From the NCBI RefSeq assembly GCF_022539505.1, contig NC_061508.1, positions 95,769,276 to 95,833,275 on the forward strand: 64,000 nucleotides of DNA, read 5' to 3'. The stretch's first letter is position 1, and the number at the start of each line of letters is the position of its first letter. The position numbers and the translations under genes were made by a program. Of this stretch, positions 1 through 11,967 are shown piece by piece. The notes under the pieces were generated by a model that saw nothing but the letters and a program-made list of their open reading frames with translations, searched no databases and was not told the origin of the DNA. Source of the stretch: Lolium rigidum (Eukaryota; Streptophyta; Magnoliopsida; Poales; Poaceae).

Positions 1-1031
1 CACCCTTCGGATGCAAGCCAGTGGAAAGCATTAGACAATGAATTCGGAAGTTTTGGGGCAGATCCCAGAAACATCAGGTTGGGTGCGAGCACGGACGGAT
101 TCAATCCGTTCGGAAACACGAGCAGCACACATAGCACATGGCCCGTGTTTGTATGGATCTACAACCTCCCGCCCTGGCTGTGCATGAAGAGGAAGTACAT
201 ACGAGATGAGTATGCTAATTCAAGGGCCGACACAGCCAGGAAACGATATCAACATGTATCTCGAACTATTAAAGGAGGAGCTTGAAACGTTGTGGGCGGA
301 GGAAGGGGTAGATACATGGGACGCCGTCGCGGAAGAATATTTCCCTTTGAGAGCCGCGTTGATCACGACGGTGCGGGACTACCTCGGATACGGTTACATT
401 TCGTGCCAGGTGTGCCATGGACACAAGGCATGTGTCAGGTGCATGGAAGAGACGATGTTTTTGCAGCTTGGTAAGGATCCCGGCTCTTCGAAAACAGTTT
501 ACATGGGGCATCGAAGGTGGCTACAGAAAACTGACCCGTGGAGAAAGCGTGGAGATCTGTTCGATGGTACAAATGAACCCCGAGGACCTCCACGTAAGAA
601 GAGCGGCGAAGAGATCGATACATTACTGAAAGGTTGGAAGGAGTGCCCTGCGCCGGGAAAGATTCGTCAAAAGCCTGGAGAGAAGAAGAAGAAAAAGGAA
701 ACGACGCCGCTCATTGGTGTATGGAAAAGGAGGTCCGTGTTTTGGGACTTGCCGTACTGGAAAATTCTCGATACACCTCACTGCCTTGATGTCATGCATA
801 TTACAAAGAACGTGTGCGAGAGCTTGCTTGGCACTCTTCTCAACATGCCGGACCGGACCAAAGATGGGCCGAAAGCAAGACAGGACCTGAAAGTTTTGGG
901 CATCAGGGAAGAGCTTCAGATCCCGCCGGCCCAAGAGGGACAGTCGGAGGAGGAGGCGGACGGCGGTCAGAAGCGCAAAAGGATTAAGCAGCCAGACTAT
1001 TACTGTCCCCCCTCCTGCTTCACTTTTAGTC
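1..1031 (+). pseudogene. TNP2-type CACTA transposase, 5' part (split by nested CACTA)
   Basis: An open frame enters from the left edge in frame 1 and continues from about 203 in frame 2. It carries the Tnp2 transposase domain. Landmarks include PPWLCMKRKY near 170-200, GPTQPGNDIN near 226, a CxxCH-GHKACVRC cysteine cluster near 400-440, GHRRWL near 507, and VFWDLPYWK then DVMHITKNVCESLLG near 738-833. The protein would cut and join the element's ends in the nucleus. The frame change at 202-205 is explained by CGAG where CAG is expected, so it may be an artefact. The coding sequence stops at the nested insertion at 1032 and resumes at 3826 in the same frame. The N-terminus lies outside the window. 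Confidence 0.9.
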
Positions 1032-1399
1032 CGCTACAACATAAAAGACACGTAGAGACGTTAAATTTAGGTGGTTAAAACGCTTTAAAGCGTCATTATG
1101 TGCTTGTAGAGCCGCTTGTGTAAAGCGTCGTAGAAGCGTCTTCTTATGCACCGTCTCAAGTTTTATAAAGACACATTAGAAGCGTGTTTATATGGCATGA
1201 GACGTTCTTAAAGCGTGTCTATCCCTTTAGAGACGTTGTGATGATTTCCCCCATAAATCGTCTTTACATTTACGTTCTTGCGTCCTAAAGAATCGTATAC
1301 ACTTTTTTCTTTTACGTAAATAATTATTTTATAGTTGAGACAAATTCCTTTCACGTATTAGGATAATACAATATATATGCTATCAAACACGATAACACA

Positions 1400-3650
1400 A
1401 AATACAATGCATTCTTTGGAGAAAAACTTTATTTATCGGGAACAACAGTACATTACAAGCGATTTGAACATATTCATGAAACAATTACAAACTCGACCAT
1501 GCAAAATCCTCTAAATCTCGTACACTTTCTTCTATAGTAGTTGGAATATCTCTACAAGCTTCTGCATGGAACAATGGTACATCAGCTCTCCATCACCACT
1601 ACTGCTGGTTTGTCTTGCAATATTCTGTGTTGCTTAAAAACTATCACAAAATTTCCCTGTAGACAATGGAACAATGTTAGTTGGAATATCAGTATAAATA
1701 TCTCTACAAGCTTCCGGATGGAGCAATACATCAGCTCTCCATCGCCACTACTGCTGGTTTGTCTTGCAATATTCTGTGTTGCTTAAAACCGTTACAAACA
1801 ATTTCACTGTAGACAAAGTCAATCGAAAAGTAAACAAAGTATCTTGCAATAAATTTCAATAGCAAGTTCTACTTTTCACATGCACAAATGGAGCACACCC
1901 CGTGAGTGTTTTACCATCAGAGCGGTATATCTGCAAAATACAGCACCATCTGTTCACATTGGCTGCTGCAAGAAAAAGAATTACCAAATACTAAACAGCC
2001 ATACAGAAAAATAGAGTGCTTGTTTGTGTACAAAACGAAAGGTAAGTAGAGACTAATTCTGTAGAAAACATAGAGTACTTACCTCTGTAGAAAACAGAAG
2101 ATAAGTAGAGCTTAGTTCAGACAACACACTAAGGATTCAGTGTGTGAACCATGTACATCAAAAATGATACTTTGTTATGTATTTGATCAAAGCAAGTCTT
2201 AAGATGATTACATACATGGATGCAGTTAGATAAATAATACTTTAGAGGATTAGATAATTGCTCGTGGTATCTGATGAAACATGCTTAGAACTTAGAAGAG
2301 AAAAAAAATGGAACGTACCTTAGCATTGCTTTTATGAGTACAGTATCCTGAAGCGCCAATTATTTCAGTTCACAACAATGACTAGATTAGAAATGCAAAT
2401 AATCTCCCGAAGCTGCAGATGTAACATAAAGTCTTTATATTAAGGTCAAAGAATAAAAACAATTAGTTTGCATGGTTCACATCTATGTCTTCACTAAATT
2501 ATGTCTTCGAGGCCACCATAGGTTACTTATATCTGTCACAGAAAATCGAAGTGAAATACTTGAAAAGAAGGAATAGATATGATTGAGTTAATCAAGCATC
2601 GAGATATATATAGATCAACATACAAATACTCTGGAAATAGTCATATGAATTTCATGCTTTTCGTGGCTTAATACTACAGATTGCTTATGAGCTTTCCAAA
2701 TGTTCATATTCTTCATGGTATGTATATAATGCTAAGAAAACCATCAGTCAGCCTGTAGAATAAATAGAACAAATTATAGATATTAATGTTAAATATAAAA
2801 TGGTGAGTGGAAATAGACTTCTTAATTTGACATAGAGAAATTTACCCGTGGAAGTACTATGTTGCATCTTTCATGGTTCTGCATCTACCTAGATTTCAAA
2901 AGAGAAACGGAAGTAAACAAAAGCAATCATATTGTATATGGTTACTTCAAACATCTGACGCCAGCCTGATATGAATAGAGAAAAAACATAAGACCAAATG
3001 TAGAGAATAATTGCACAAGACCATGCTATATATTATGACATACCTTGTAGGCCAAGAACTTCATCAAGATAAATCAGTTGTTCAGTACTGTAAAAAGCAA
3101 GACAATGCCATAATTTGCCCTTTCGATACGACAATGTAAAAAGTGGTTAACATATTCGGATCAAACAAGCATGTAAACTGGACAAAGCAGAGCAACTTAA
3201 TCATCTGTCCAAACGAACCCGCCTGATTGGGTGATTGCAGATGACTTGAAATATACTGGATCTGTCCCGCATATCTGCTTGCAACAGCCAACCACAACCT
3301 GTATTGGCTATTGATCTGTACCCAAGGAAACAATTTATATGATAGCAAAAACATAAAAGGGCAAGACATAGAGAGGCGGTAGGAACTAACTTAGGCACCT
3401 ACAGATTGGAGCCTTTGCAGGTCACGCCCGCACTGCCGCCGGCCAATGCAACATGGAGGTGTCGTGTGATCGGTGGGCAGAGTCTAATGGATGGCGTTTG
3501 GTCGCGGAAGCACGGCATCGACACAGCGAATTACCTCTGACGAAGGGCATACGAAGATGTCGCTGGGGTGAGATCGAACCGGTGGCGGCGCTGCTAGGTT
3601 TTACATGCCGCCGATCTGTTTAGAGAGGTTGGGAAGACAAAGTTTTTTTC
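1400..3650 (-). other. Possible minus-strand transcription unit inside the nested CACTA
   Basis: No long open frame is present. Read on the minus strand, a GC-rich segment near 3400-3640 has a donor-like CAGAG/GTAATTC at about 3535. An AATAAA poly(A) signal lies at 1428-1433. The AT-rich stretch between them looks intron-like. This could be a captured gene fragment or a degenerate CACTA gene. I cannot name a product. Confidence 0.25.
1539..1796. repeat. Two-copy direct repeat in the nested CACTA
   Basis: A segment of roughly 115 bp beginning AGTTGGAATATC and ending in TTCTGTGTTGCTTAAAA occurs at about 1539-1652 and again at about 1678-1790. The second copy has a short insertion after its first 12 bases. 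It looks like a local tandem duplication. Confidence 0.8.
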
Positions 3651-3825
3651 TTTCATAGTGGAGAACCGTGGGGCAGGAATATGGCATACAAAATTAGACG
3701 AATTGTACAGCGTCTCAAAGTACGTCTCTACCGCACGATTTTTTTCCCTCTGTCTTGCACATAAAGACGAGTTGGAAAGCGTCCTATGGAAGACGTCCTT
3801 ACTTGATTGATTTCTTGTAGTGGTC

Positions 3826-5336
3826 CGGCCGAGGTCGATCAATTTTTCAATTGCCTTGTAGGAGTCAGAGTGCCCTTCGGTTACTCCGGGCTAATAAGCA
3901 GATACATGGACCCCAAGAAACGAAACTTCAGCGGCATGAAGTCTCATGACTGTCACGTGATGATGACGCAGATTCTTCCGGTTGCAATCCGAGGTATAAT
4001 GGATGACCATGTCCGTGCAACGCTGACTGGGCTCTGTAACTTCTTCGACGTCATAACTCGGAAGTCGATAAGCGTGAAGAAACTCGCAAGGCTCCAGGAA
4101 GAGATCGTGGTGATCCTATGTGAGATGGAGATGTACTTCCCGCCTGCATTCTTTGACGTGATGGTCCATCTGTTGGTCCATATCATGGATGATATCGTCA
4201 GTCTAGGGCCGGCATTCTTACACAACATGATGCCGTTTGAAAGAATGAATGGGGTCATTAAAGGATACGTTCGTAACAGGTCACATCCGGATGGAAGCAT
4301 CGTACAGGGCTGGCTCACCGAAGAGTGCATCTCTTTCTGCACGAATTATCTAGACATCGAGGACCCTGTTGGTTTGCCTCAAAACAAGCACCTCCGCAGG
4401 TTCGAGGGAGTAGGCCACAAAAATGGAAGGAAGGAACTGCACGTGCACATGTCTGGTCGGAGTTCCGACTTTGACAGGGCCAACTTAGTAGCGCTACAAC
4501 ACATTGACTTGATCGATCCTTGGTTGAAAGAGCACAAAACCATGATAGAGAACAGTGGCAAGCCGATGATGACGGAAGCAGAAATATACAGAGAGCACAA
4601 CTCCTCTTTCGCGCGCTGGTTCAAAGACCACATTGATGCTAATCCCCCACCAATGGATTCTGACAAGGATAAACTAGTATTGGCCTTGTCACATGGCCCC
4701 GCGCCCAACATCATGACTTACCAAGCGTACGATATCAACGGGTACACATTCTACACGGAAGAAAAAGACAAGAACAGTGTTTACCAGAACTCAGGGGTAA
4801 CGATGGATTCTTGGACGGGTGACGTAAAGACTAGATACTACGGAAGAATCGAGGAAATCTGGGAGCTTAGCTACGCTGGGGAGAAAGTGCCGATGTTCCG
4901 TATCAGATGGGCTAAGAGCGTCAGAAAAGAAGACCGGTATTTCACCACCATGTTTCTACCCGAAGCCAACAAATCAAAGTCCACGAACGCCACCGCGCAG
5001 AATGAGCCATGGGTACTGGCGGAACACGTGCACCAATGCTTCTTCATAACCGACCCATCCAGGCCTAGCCGTGTTATCGTGAGGAGAGGCAAGAGGACCA
5101 TCGTCGGAATGGATGGAGTCGCCAACGAGGAAGACTTCGAAGGACAAGTCGGAGACCCAATGATGGAAGAATCCGAGGACGAAGACACAACATACACCAC
5201 AAGAAGAAGCAGGACCACGCTACCGAGGTCAGGTCGACCCTTCAAAAGAAGAAGTCACGACACGGGGCTAAATTATTCAACGACGAGCAAGAAAAGCAAG
5301 AAGAAAGCGAAACACTCTTCTCAATCGATGATGTAA
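3826..5336 (+). pseudogene. TNP2-type CACTA transposase, 3' part
   Basis: This frame continues the transposase without a stop to 5336, about 500 residues. It contains the DUF4218-type region (MKSHDCHVMMTQILPVAIRG near 3936-3995, EMYFPPAFFDVMVHLLVH near 4130-4185, MMPFERMNGVIKGYVRNR near 4229-4282). A DUF4216-type region follows (DSWTGDVKTRYYGRIEEIWE near 4808-4867). The C-terminus is acidic, then lysine/arginine-rich (KKSKKKAK), a likely nuclear localisation signal. No internal break is seen, so this half could still be functional coding sequence. I label it pseudogene only because the gene is split by the insertion at 1032-3822. Confidence 0.9.
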
Positions 5337-5646
5337 AAATTTATTTGCAATCTATAACTCATATTTTGTGTAATTCATAACTACTCATATGGTCATGGCC
5401 AATATTTTATGTATGACTAATTAATATTGTGTTGGTCAATATTTTGTGTATGTATATATAACTCATATTTTTTGTAATGCCTAATTAACTCATATTGCTT
5501 TGTTATTATCTTGAAAAGAGAAGGAAAAAAATAGTATAGGATTTGTGGGAAAAGAAAATAAACATAAAAGAAAGTGAAAAGAAATAAAGAAAAGAAGAAA
5601 AATAAAATAAAATAGAAAAGGAAATAGCCAGCCAAGGTTGGGGGAC
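5337..5646 (+). other. AT-rich region after the transposase and purine-rich tract
   Basis: This gene-free stretch has repeated CTCATAT/AATATTTTGTGTATG words (about 5350-5500). A nearly pure A/G tract follows (about 5515-5630). It probably holds the transposase 3' UTR. No coding signal is seen. Confidence 0.6.
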
Positions 5647-5780
5647 AAGTCCCAGGTATAGCCGGGCTCACCTTATTGCCGGCGCACCACCTGTTTGGTT
5701 CGCCGGGGGTATAGTTGTCCCCGGCGAACCAATCATGTTGTGCGCCGGCAATAAGGTGGGTCCGGCTATAGCTGGGACTT
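5647..5780. promoter_or_regulatory. Long palindrome with CACTA subterminal motif, upstream of second gene
   Basis: Two arms of about 62 bp (5647-5708 and 5719-5780) are near-perfect reverse complements around a 10-bp loop. Each arm contains GCCGGCGCAC and GGTTCGCCGGGG, matching the motif repeated near the element's right terminus at 26612-26860. It lies directly before the GC-rich leader of the second gene. By analogy with En/Spm, where TNPA binds repeated motifs near the promoter, it may be a binding site for self-regulation. It could instead be an old fold-back insertion. Confidence 0.6.
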
Positions 5781-5789
5781 AACCGCTGC

Positions 5790-6088
5790 GCGACCCTGTT
5801 CTCCCTCCCCATTCCCCAAGCCGAGTCGCCGCTCCCGCTCCTCATCTCGCTTGCCGTCCTCCGTGGAGCCCAGGCGCCGCCGCTGCCCCGGTCGAAGTCT
5901 GCTGCTGCTCCTACCGCAACTCGACCTCCCTGAGCATCTCCTCCGGTACCGCGGCGACCGAATCCCCTGCCCCTCCACGTTCCCAAGGCCAAGGGAGCTC
6001 GCGCAAACGCGGCGGCCGGATCTGCACACGTGGGTGGAGGGGTTGGACTCGACGGCCAACTTGAACTGACTCTCCGGCGTCAGGTCCA
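5790..6088 (+). other. Putative non-coding first exon of the second CACTA gene
   Basis: This C/T-rich, GC-rich leader ends at a good splice donor (TCCAG/GTAGGC at 6088). The sequence then becomes abruptly AT-rich until an acceptor near 8374. A short open frame exists on the + strand (5851-6069) but has no recognisable domain, so I read the exon as 5' UTR. Confidence 0.5.
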
Positions 6089-8374
6089 GGTAGGCGCCTC
6101 CGCCCGCCTACCTCCCCTCTCCCCAAATCCTCCTGCCCTGCGCGCCATTCCCCTTTTGTACCATTCGGGTCTGGATGTACACGCTCCTTATTTTGAACTA
6201 AAAAAGCACCAGAACAAGGAATAAGGAGCATGTCGATTCAGGTAGTGTGCTTTTAGCTTAGGATTCGAGCAAGTAGCCGATTCTTGCAGATGAAATTCTA
6301 TAAATGTAGTGCCTTCTATGACAATGCTCTCTGGTTCATTTAAATTCTATAAATTCTATAGATGTTGGCTGGTTGATATAGCAATAATGCTCTCTGGTTC
6401 ATTTAAAAAATGATGAAATGAACACTTTAGGGTTCAATTCATTCTATGTTTCATTTAAAACAAAATGAAAATGATGTACATGGTTCTCTGGTTCATTTAG
6501 TTTAGGAGTAGCTATAGTAGTAGGGTGTTTTTATGCTATGGTTTATGATGAAAATAAAAACTAGACACTAAGCAGTATGTTAGTTCTTCATTAAATGAAA
6601 GTGAAAATGAAAATGAAAATGGTTTTGCTAGATGCCCTGTGACTTCTTCTGGGTCAATTCATTCTTTTAAATGTGAAAATGAAAATAAAAATGCTTGCAG
6701 TACCTAGGTAGCTAGGCAGTAGGGTTTTTTGGTTATGCTACTGCCAATTCATATAAATTAAAGTAACAATTAAGCTCTCTGGTTTGAAACTAAACCAATT
6801 TTAAAATGAAATGCAAGATGCAATGCTTATGCTACTACCATATATATAAAATGCTCATGCTTATGCTACTGCATTCTCTGGTTCATTTAAATGCCTAATG
6901 AAATGCATTCTCTGGTTCATGCTAATAACAAGAATGAAATGCTAATATACAAAATGAATTGCTGCCAGTGTAGGTGTTGCATGCTCATGCTAATAATATG
7001 AATGAAATGCAAAATTGCTTGCTCATGCTCATGCTCCTAACAAGAATGAAATGCAAAAATGCTGCCATAAATTGCTACTGGTTAAAAATGCTCAATTGGT
7101 TAGTTCAAAATGCTCATGCATGCTCACTGGTTGTAAATTAATTTGGTTCAAAATGAAAATGCATCATTACCTACTGCCAAAAAAAGAAAATGAAATAGAG
7201 GTTTGGCTCAAAATTGATTTTACTTGCAGTAGCTAAAATGAAAATTGATTTTGTTTAGTTAATTGGCCAGTGCATGTACAAGGTGAAGGAATGTCACTTT
7301 AATTCCACTTATTTGTACACCTTTTTCACTCATTTGTATTTCTCATAGCATTCATATATCATGGATTAGTTTTCTGGACCCCAAGTAATTCCCTGAAGCT
7401 TATGTATATATAATGTATTTGGTTTCTCTGTTGGGGGTATATGATTGTGGTGCCCCTGTTTGGATGATTTTATTCATCCACACATATTTTTCTTGCTGTG
7501 ATAAATTGATGATCCATTTACTTGATGTACATGGTTCTCTGGAAATGAATTGGGGTTTTTATTATAGTGGAAATGCTACTGGTGCTATTTCTCTGGTTTG
7601 AATTTGTTCTCTGGTTTGAAAATAGAAAATGAAATGCATGCAGTAGATTTGTTTATATGAAATGCAAAATGCAGTAGTTGCTACTGCTGCTATATATGCA
7701 GTAGTGGTTCTTCATTTAAATGCCTACTGCCAAGAATTGGTTGATATATAAAATTCATTGGTTGATATGCAAAAATTCATTGGTATTTGCTTCTTATTTT
7801 TGAATACATAAAAACTAATTAAGCATCAAATGCCACCAGTAGCAAGTGTTAGGGTTAGGCATACCTCACATTTATTCACTAGCAGTAGGTTTACTTTATT
7901 TAAAAAGAACAAGTGATATGTTCATTCTCTGGTTCATTTAAAAAGAACAAGTGCTATGTTCATTCTCTGGTTTTAAATGGATGCTGTCAACTGATGTACA
8001 CTGTTAAACATAGCTGGTGCTACTGTAAGAACAAGTGCTATTTTATGCTACTGTAAGTGCTATGAAATGATTTTGTGTCAGGAATTCAGTATGCATATAA
8101 AATGATTTTGTGTCTCTGGTTAAATGCATGCTACTGAATTTGTTCTCTGGTTTGAAAATGAAATGCATGCTACTGGCATGGTGCTGCTGATGTTAAGTGC
8201 ATGATGATGTATATGAAATGATTAAGTGCATGTTGATGTATATGGTGCTGTGTATGCTGATGTATATGGTGTTGTGCATGCTGATGCAATGGTGCTGCTC
8301 TCCACACTAAATGATCAAGAATGAAATGGTGCTAAAGTATATGGTCTTCTTTTTGCATTTCTGTACATTTGCAG
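6089..8374 (+). other. AT-rich intron full of a short repeated word
   Basis: It is bounded by GTAGGC at 6089 and the acceptor TACATTTGCAG ending at about 8374. The word TCTCTGGTT, often followed by CATTTAAA, recurs at least a dozen times between about 6325 and 8150, together with AAATGAAATGC-like words. No coding potential is visible. Confidence 0.5.
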
Positions 8375-8521
8375 GGATTGAGTTGCTATTGAGTGCCGGA
8401 ATGTCGATTCATTTCCGTTCCGGCAATTCTAGCACTCGGCTTGACCAATTTTTAGCAAAGGTCATGCCGAATTTTTCCGTGAATTCTAACTCTTTTTCAT
8501 CTTCTATTAGTGCAAGCCACC

Positions 8522-9555
8522 ATGTCGTCTCAAGAAGAGTTAGAGGAGCACTACAATAGGCACTTCTTTAGGACGGAGGAGGATGCCGAGGCCGCCGGTG
8601 TTGGCGGCGACGAGGACCATGAGATGGAGGATGCCGCTGGGGGTAGTGCCGACGAGCCGAGCGGCAACGAGGCAAGCGCCGCCGCCGGGGGTAGTACCTA
8701 CGAGCCTAGCGGCGATGAGGCAACCGGCGCCGCCGGGGGTGGCAGCGAGACAAGCGGCGACGATCCTAGCGGCACCGCCGGGAGTAGTGGCACCGGGACA
8801 AGTGGAGCCAAGAGGCCGCGGAAGGCAAGGCGCCAAAACACGGTCGGCACAGGCAGAGACACAGTCAAAGAGGTGGACCCCGCCAGTGGTTTGCCGGTGG
8901 AGCCTAAGGATGTTGCCAAGGGGTACGGCAACCAACCGGCATGTATCCTCCGAGAGGTCGTCAATCTCAACGAGACGGACCTCCGAGCCGAGAGCAAAGC
9001 GCCTTTGCGAGCCCAGCTCATTGCGAGGTTGCACGCACGATACAAGTTCCTAGGCGACTACGCCTCCGGTCATCAAACCAACAACATTGTGAACTCACAA
9101 GCCCTCCCGAAGTTCACCAAACACCTCAGCAGCTATAAGTACATGGTGCGGAAGCTGATTGCCGAGGGCAAAGGTTTCGAAGAGGTCCACTCCGCCTTTC
9201 CGCATGTCACCCGGGCGGACTTTGATGCTTTTGTGGCCAATGAAGAGCTACAAGCAACCAAGAATCGCAAGTTGTGGGGGAAGGAAATGCGGGAGCTTAA
9301 CATCGGCAACCACAACCTTGGGAGCCGTGGGTACGAGGGAAAGGAGCCCTATTGGGCGAAGGAGGACGAGGCGTATGTAAATGCCGGCATTGAGAACCCC
9401 TGGCTCAAGTACAAGGACCCGCTTGAAAGAAGATTCATCGGGTCCCGGTACCATAAGAAGAAACTAACCGGGGAACTTGTCACGGACCCGAAGGTCGTAA
9501 CCGACATAATTTGGTTCACGAACGACAAGAAGGTCCTGGTGTTGGAGAAAAACTG
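8522..9555 (+). CDS. Second CACTA gene (TNPA-like), Ptta/En/Spm transposase-domain exon
   Basis: I chose the ATG at 8522 because it sits in a strong context (GCCACC before it); an in-frame ATG four codons upstream (8510) is weaker. The first 100 residues are acidic, Gly/Ser/Ala-rich and imperfectly repeated (EPSGDEA-like units), followed by a basic KRPRKARR patch. Residues about 180-340 match the plant Ptta/En/Spm transposase family, including HNLGSRGYEGKEPYW and GSRYHKKKLTGELV. Such proteins bind subterminal repeats and assist TNP2. The exon ends at the donor AACTG/GTAAGC; reading through gives a stop at 9557-9559. The next exon continues the gene. Confidence 0.75.
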
Positions 9556-9640
9556 GTAAGCAATTTACCGGTTTTATTAGATCAAGTATCGTTCATATAA
9601 TAGTAGCAACATTTCTAAATGGTTCGCGTTTCTTCCGCAG

Positions 9641-10227
9641 GAAGAAGAAAGACAAAGACTTTCTCAAGGTGACGAAGGCTCCTCGTCCCAGGCGTCGACG
9701 GGCAGGGTAGCTCGGGACAAGCCTCTCGTACGGGCGCTAAACATCGTTAATGAGCATTCACCGACGAGAAGGCCGCATAGAGGCCGTGTGGCTGGCGCCG
9801 GTACAGGCTACAAGCATGGTCACTATGGCTTGTCGTCTGCGGCCGATAAAAATGCGCGTAATGAGAGGAAGCAGCGGGAGGCGGAGGAAATGAGGGAGTC
9901 AATCCTAGCCCAAGTCCAAGCTGGTTTCCTCCTAATCAACCGCATGGTGCCGATGACGATATCCCGTTGAATCTGGCCTCACTGAAGGGTTGGGTACTGC
10001 TATGGCCGAAGACCCAAATTCGGATCAACACCTACTCGGGGTCGACGGCAAGCAAAGACAAGCACCTTGCGGCGCCACATGTTAGCGTCCCTCCACGACA
10101 GCCAGCGGCGCCCGTGGTCATCGCCCCACCAGAACGGCCAGCTGCGCCAGAGGTCAGCGCCCCACCACAACAGCCAGCTGCGCCAGAGGCCGAGGAATAT
10201 GAACGTGACAACTTCCAATGGGATATT
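9641..10227 (+). pseudogene. Second CACTA gene, exon 2 (first part, frame-broken)
   Basis: The exon follows the acceptor TTCCGCAG at 9640. The main open stretch (through 9788-9970) is charged and rich in Arg/Glu (RKQREAEEMRES). It is followed by a Pro/Ala-rich repeat (QPAAPEV-like units, 10070-10195). The frame inherited from exon 1 hits TAG at 9708-9710, and the frame changes again near 9930-9990 and 10066. At 10066-10069 CTTG stands where CTG would keep the frame. The exon is cut at 10227 by a gypsy element and resumes at 17107 in the same frame. Confidence 0.6.
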
Positions 10228-11951
10228 TGATGTCTACGGGAGCTTATATTCTTGTAGACAGTGTTGGGCCTCCAAGAGCAGAGGTTTGTAGAACAGCAGC
10301 AAGTTTCCCTTAAGTGGATCACCCAAGGTTTATCGAACTCAGGGAGGAAGAGGTCAAAGATATCCCTCTCATGCAACCCCGCAACCACAAAGCAAGAAGT
10401 CTCTTGTGTCCCCAACACACCTAATAGGTGCACTAGTTCGGCGAAGAGATAGTGAAATACGGGTGGTATGAATAAGTAGTAGCAACGGCACCGGAAAAGT
10501 GCTTTGCCCGGGACGAGTAAACAAGCAGTAGTAACGCAGCGGTAGTAACGCAGCGGTAGTAACGCGATAAAACAGATAAACAAGCAGCGATAGCGTATTT
10601 AGGAACAAGGCCTAGGGATTACACTTTCACTAGTGGACACTCTCAACATTGATCACATAACAGAATAGATAAATGCATACTCTACACTCTCTTGTTGGAT
10701 GATGAACACATTGCGTAGGATTACACGAACCCTCAATGCCGGAGTTAACAAGCTCCACAATTCAATGTTCATATTTAAATAACCTTAGAGTGCAAGAAAG
10801 ATCGACACGACTAAACCAAGTACTAACATAGCATGCACACCTTGTCACCTTCACGCCACGTAGGAGGAATAGATCATATCAATACAATCATAATGATAAT
10901 TAACTCCACAATCTACAAGAGATCATGATCATAGCATATGCCAAGTACTAACACGGATGCAAACACTGTCACCATTACACCGTGCAGGAGGAATAAACTA
11001 CTTTAATAACATCACTAGAGTAGCACATAGATAAGTTGTGATACAAAACACATTGCAATCATAAAGAGATATAAATAAGCACTTCACTACGCCATTCATA
11101 ACAGTGAGTAAGTATTCCGTGAAATATAGCCTAAGAGACCCACACGGTGCACACACTCGTCACCTTTACACACGTGGGACAAGGAGTCTCCGGAGATCAC
11201 ATAAGTAAAACTCACTTGACTAGCATAACGACATCTAGATTACAAGCATCATCATATGAATCTCAATCATGTAAGGCAGCTCATGAGATTATTGTATTGA
11301 AGTACATAGGAGAGAGATGAACCACATAGCTACCGGTACAACCCCGAGCCTCGATGGAGAACTACTCCCTCCTCATGGGAGCGAGCAGCGGTGATGAAGA
11401 TGGCGGTGGAGATGGCAGCGGTGTTGATGGAGAAGCCTTCGGGGGCACTTCCCCGCTCCGGCGGGGTGCCGGAACAGAGACTCCTGTCCCCCGGATCTTG
11501 GCTTCGCGATGGCGGCGGCTCCGGAAGGTTTTCCGTATCGTGGTTTTTCGCATCGGGGTTTTCACGACGGAGGCTTTAAATAGGCGGAAGGGCAGCCTCG
11601 GAGGAGTGCGGGGCCACCACACCATAGGGCGGCGCGGCCCCCCTCCGGCCGCGCCGAGGTGTGGTGTGGGGCCCCCGTGGCTTCCCTCCGGCGGCTCTCG
11701 GGTGTTCCGGATGGTTCGGGAAAAATAGGAACCTCGGGTCTTGATTTCGTCCGATTCCGAGAATATTTCTTTACTAGGATTTCTGGAACCAAAAACAGCG
11801 TGAAAACAGACAATCGGCACTTCGGCATCTTGTTAATAGGTTAGTTCCAGAAAATGCACGAATATGACATAAAGTGTGCATAAAACATGTAGGTATCATC
11901 AATAATATGGCATGGAACATAAGAAATTATCGATACGTCGGAGACGTATCA
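10228..11951 (-). repeat. Gypsy element 1, 3' LTR
   Basis: This 1724-bp LTR runs TGATGTC to GTATCA on the + strand. On the minus strand it has a TATA-like TATTTAAA at 11575-11582. It differs from its partner mainly at CAG/CTG positions. Open frames inside, such as the one at 11362-11820 on the minus strand, are LTR sequence and not separate genes. Confidence 0.9.
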
Positions 11952-11967
11952 GCATCCCCAAGCTTAG
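11952..11967 (-). other. Polypurine tract of gypsy element 1
   Basis: Directly next to the 3' LTR, the minus strand reads CTAAGCTTGGGGATGC, a purine-rich tract in the place expected for plus-strand priming. The same word recurs inside the element at 13832-13847, 13890-13905 and (variant) 15032-15047. Confidence 0.65.

Larger units (their letters stand above)
1032..3822. mobile_element. Nested non-autonomous CACTA element (2.79 kb)
   Basis: The right end reads TTTCTTGTAGTG, the reverse complement of CACTACAAGAAA. The left end reads CGCTACAACATAAA, a one-base variant of the CACTA start. The 3-bp target duplication GTC is present at 1029-1031 and 3823-3825. Removing the element plus one GTC joins the two transposase halves in frame. 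Subterminal regions carry repeated GACGCTT/AAGCGTC-type motifs on both sides (about 1055-1290 and 3700-3800). No transposase is encoded, so movement would depend on proteins supplied in trans, perhaps by the element that hosts it. Confidence 0.88.

Noticed and set aside
1032..3822. Reading the interruption of the transposase as an intron
   Set aside because: The segment has CACTA termini and a 3-bp target duplication, and lacks GT/AG ends at the frame junction.
5417..5992. A 191-residue minus-strand frame
   Set aside because: It is made of the palindrome, the purine tract and the GC-rich leader read backwards. It has no domain.
11362..11820. A 150-residue minus-strand frame that recurs at 16435-16884, 53654-54118 and 60704-61168
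   Set aside because: It recurs because it lies in the four LTR copies. It spans the TATA box and has no recognisable domain.
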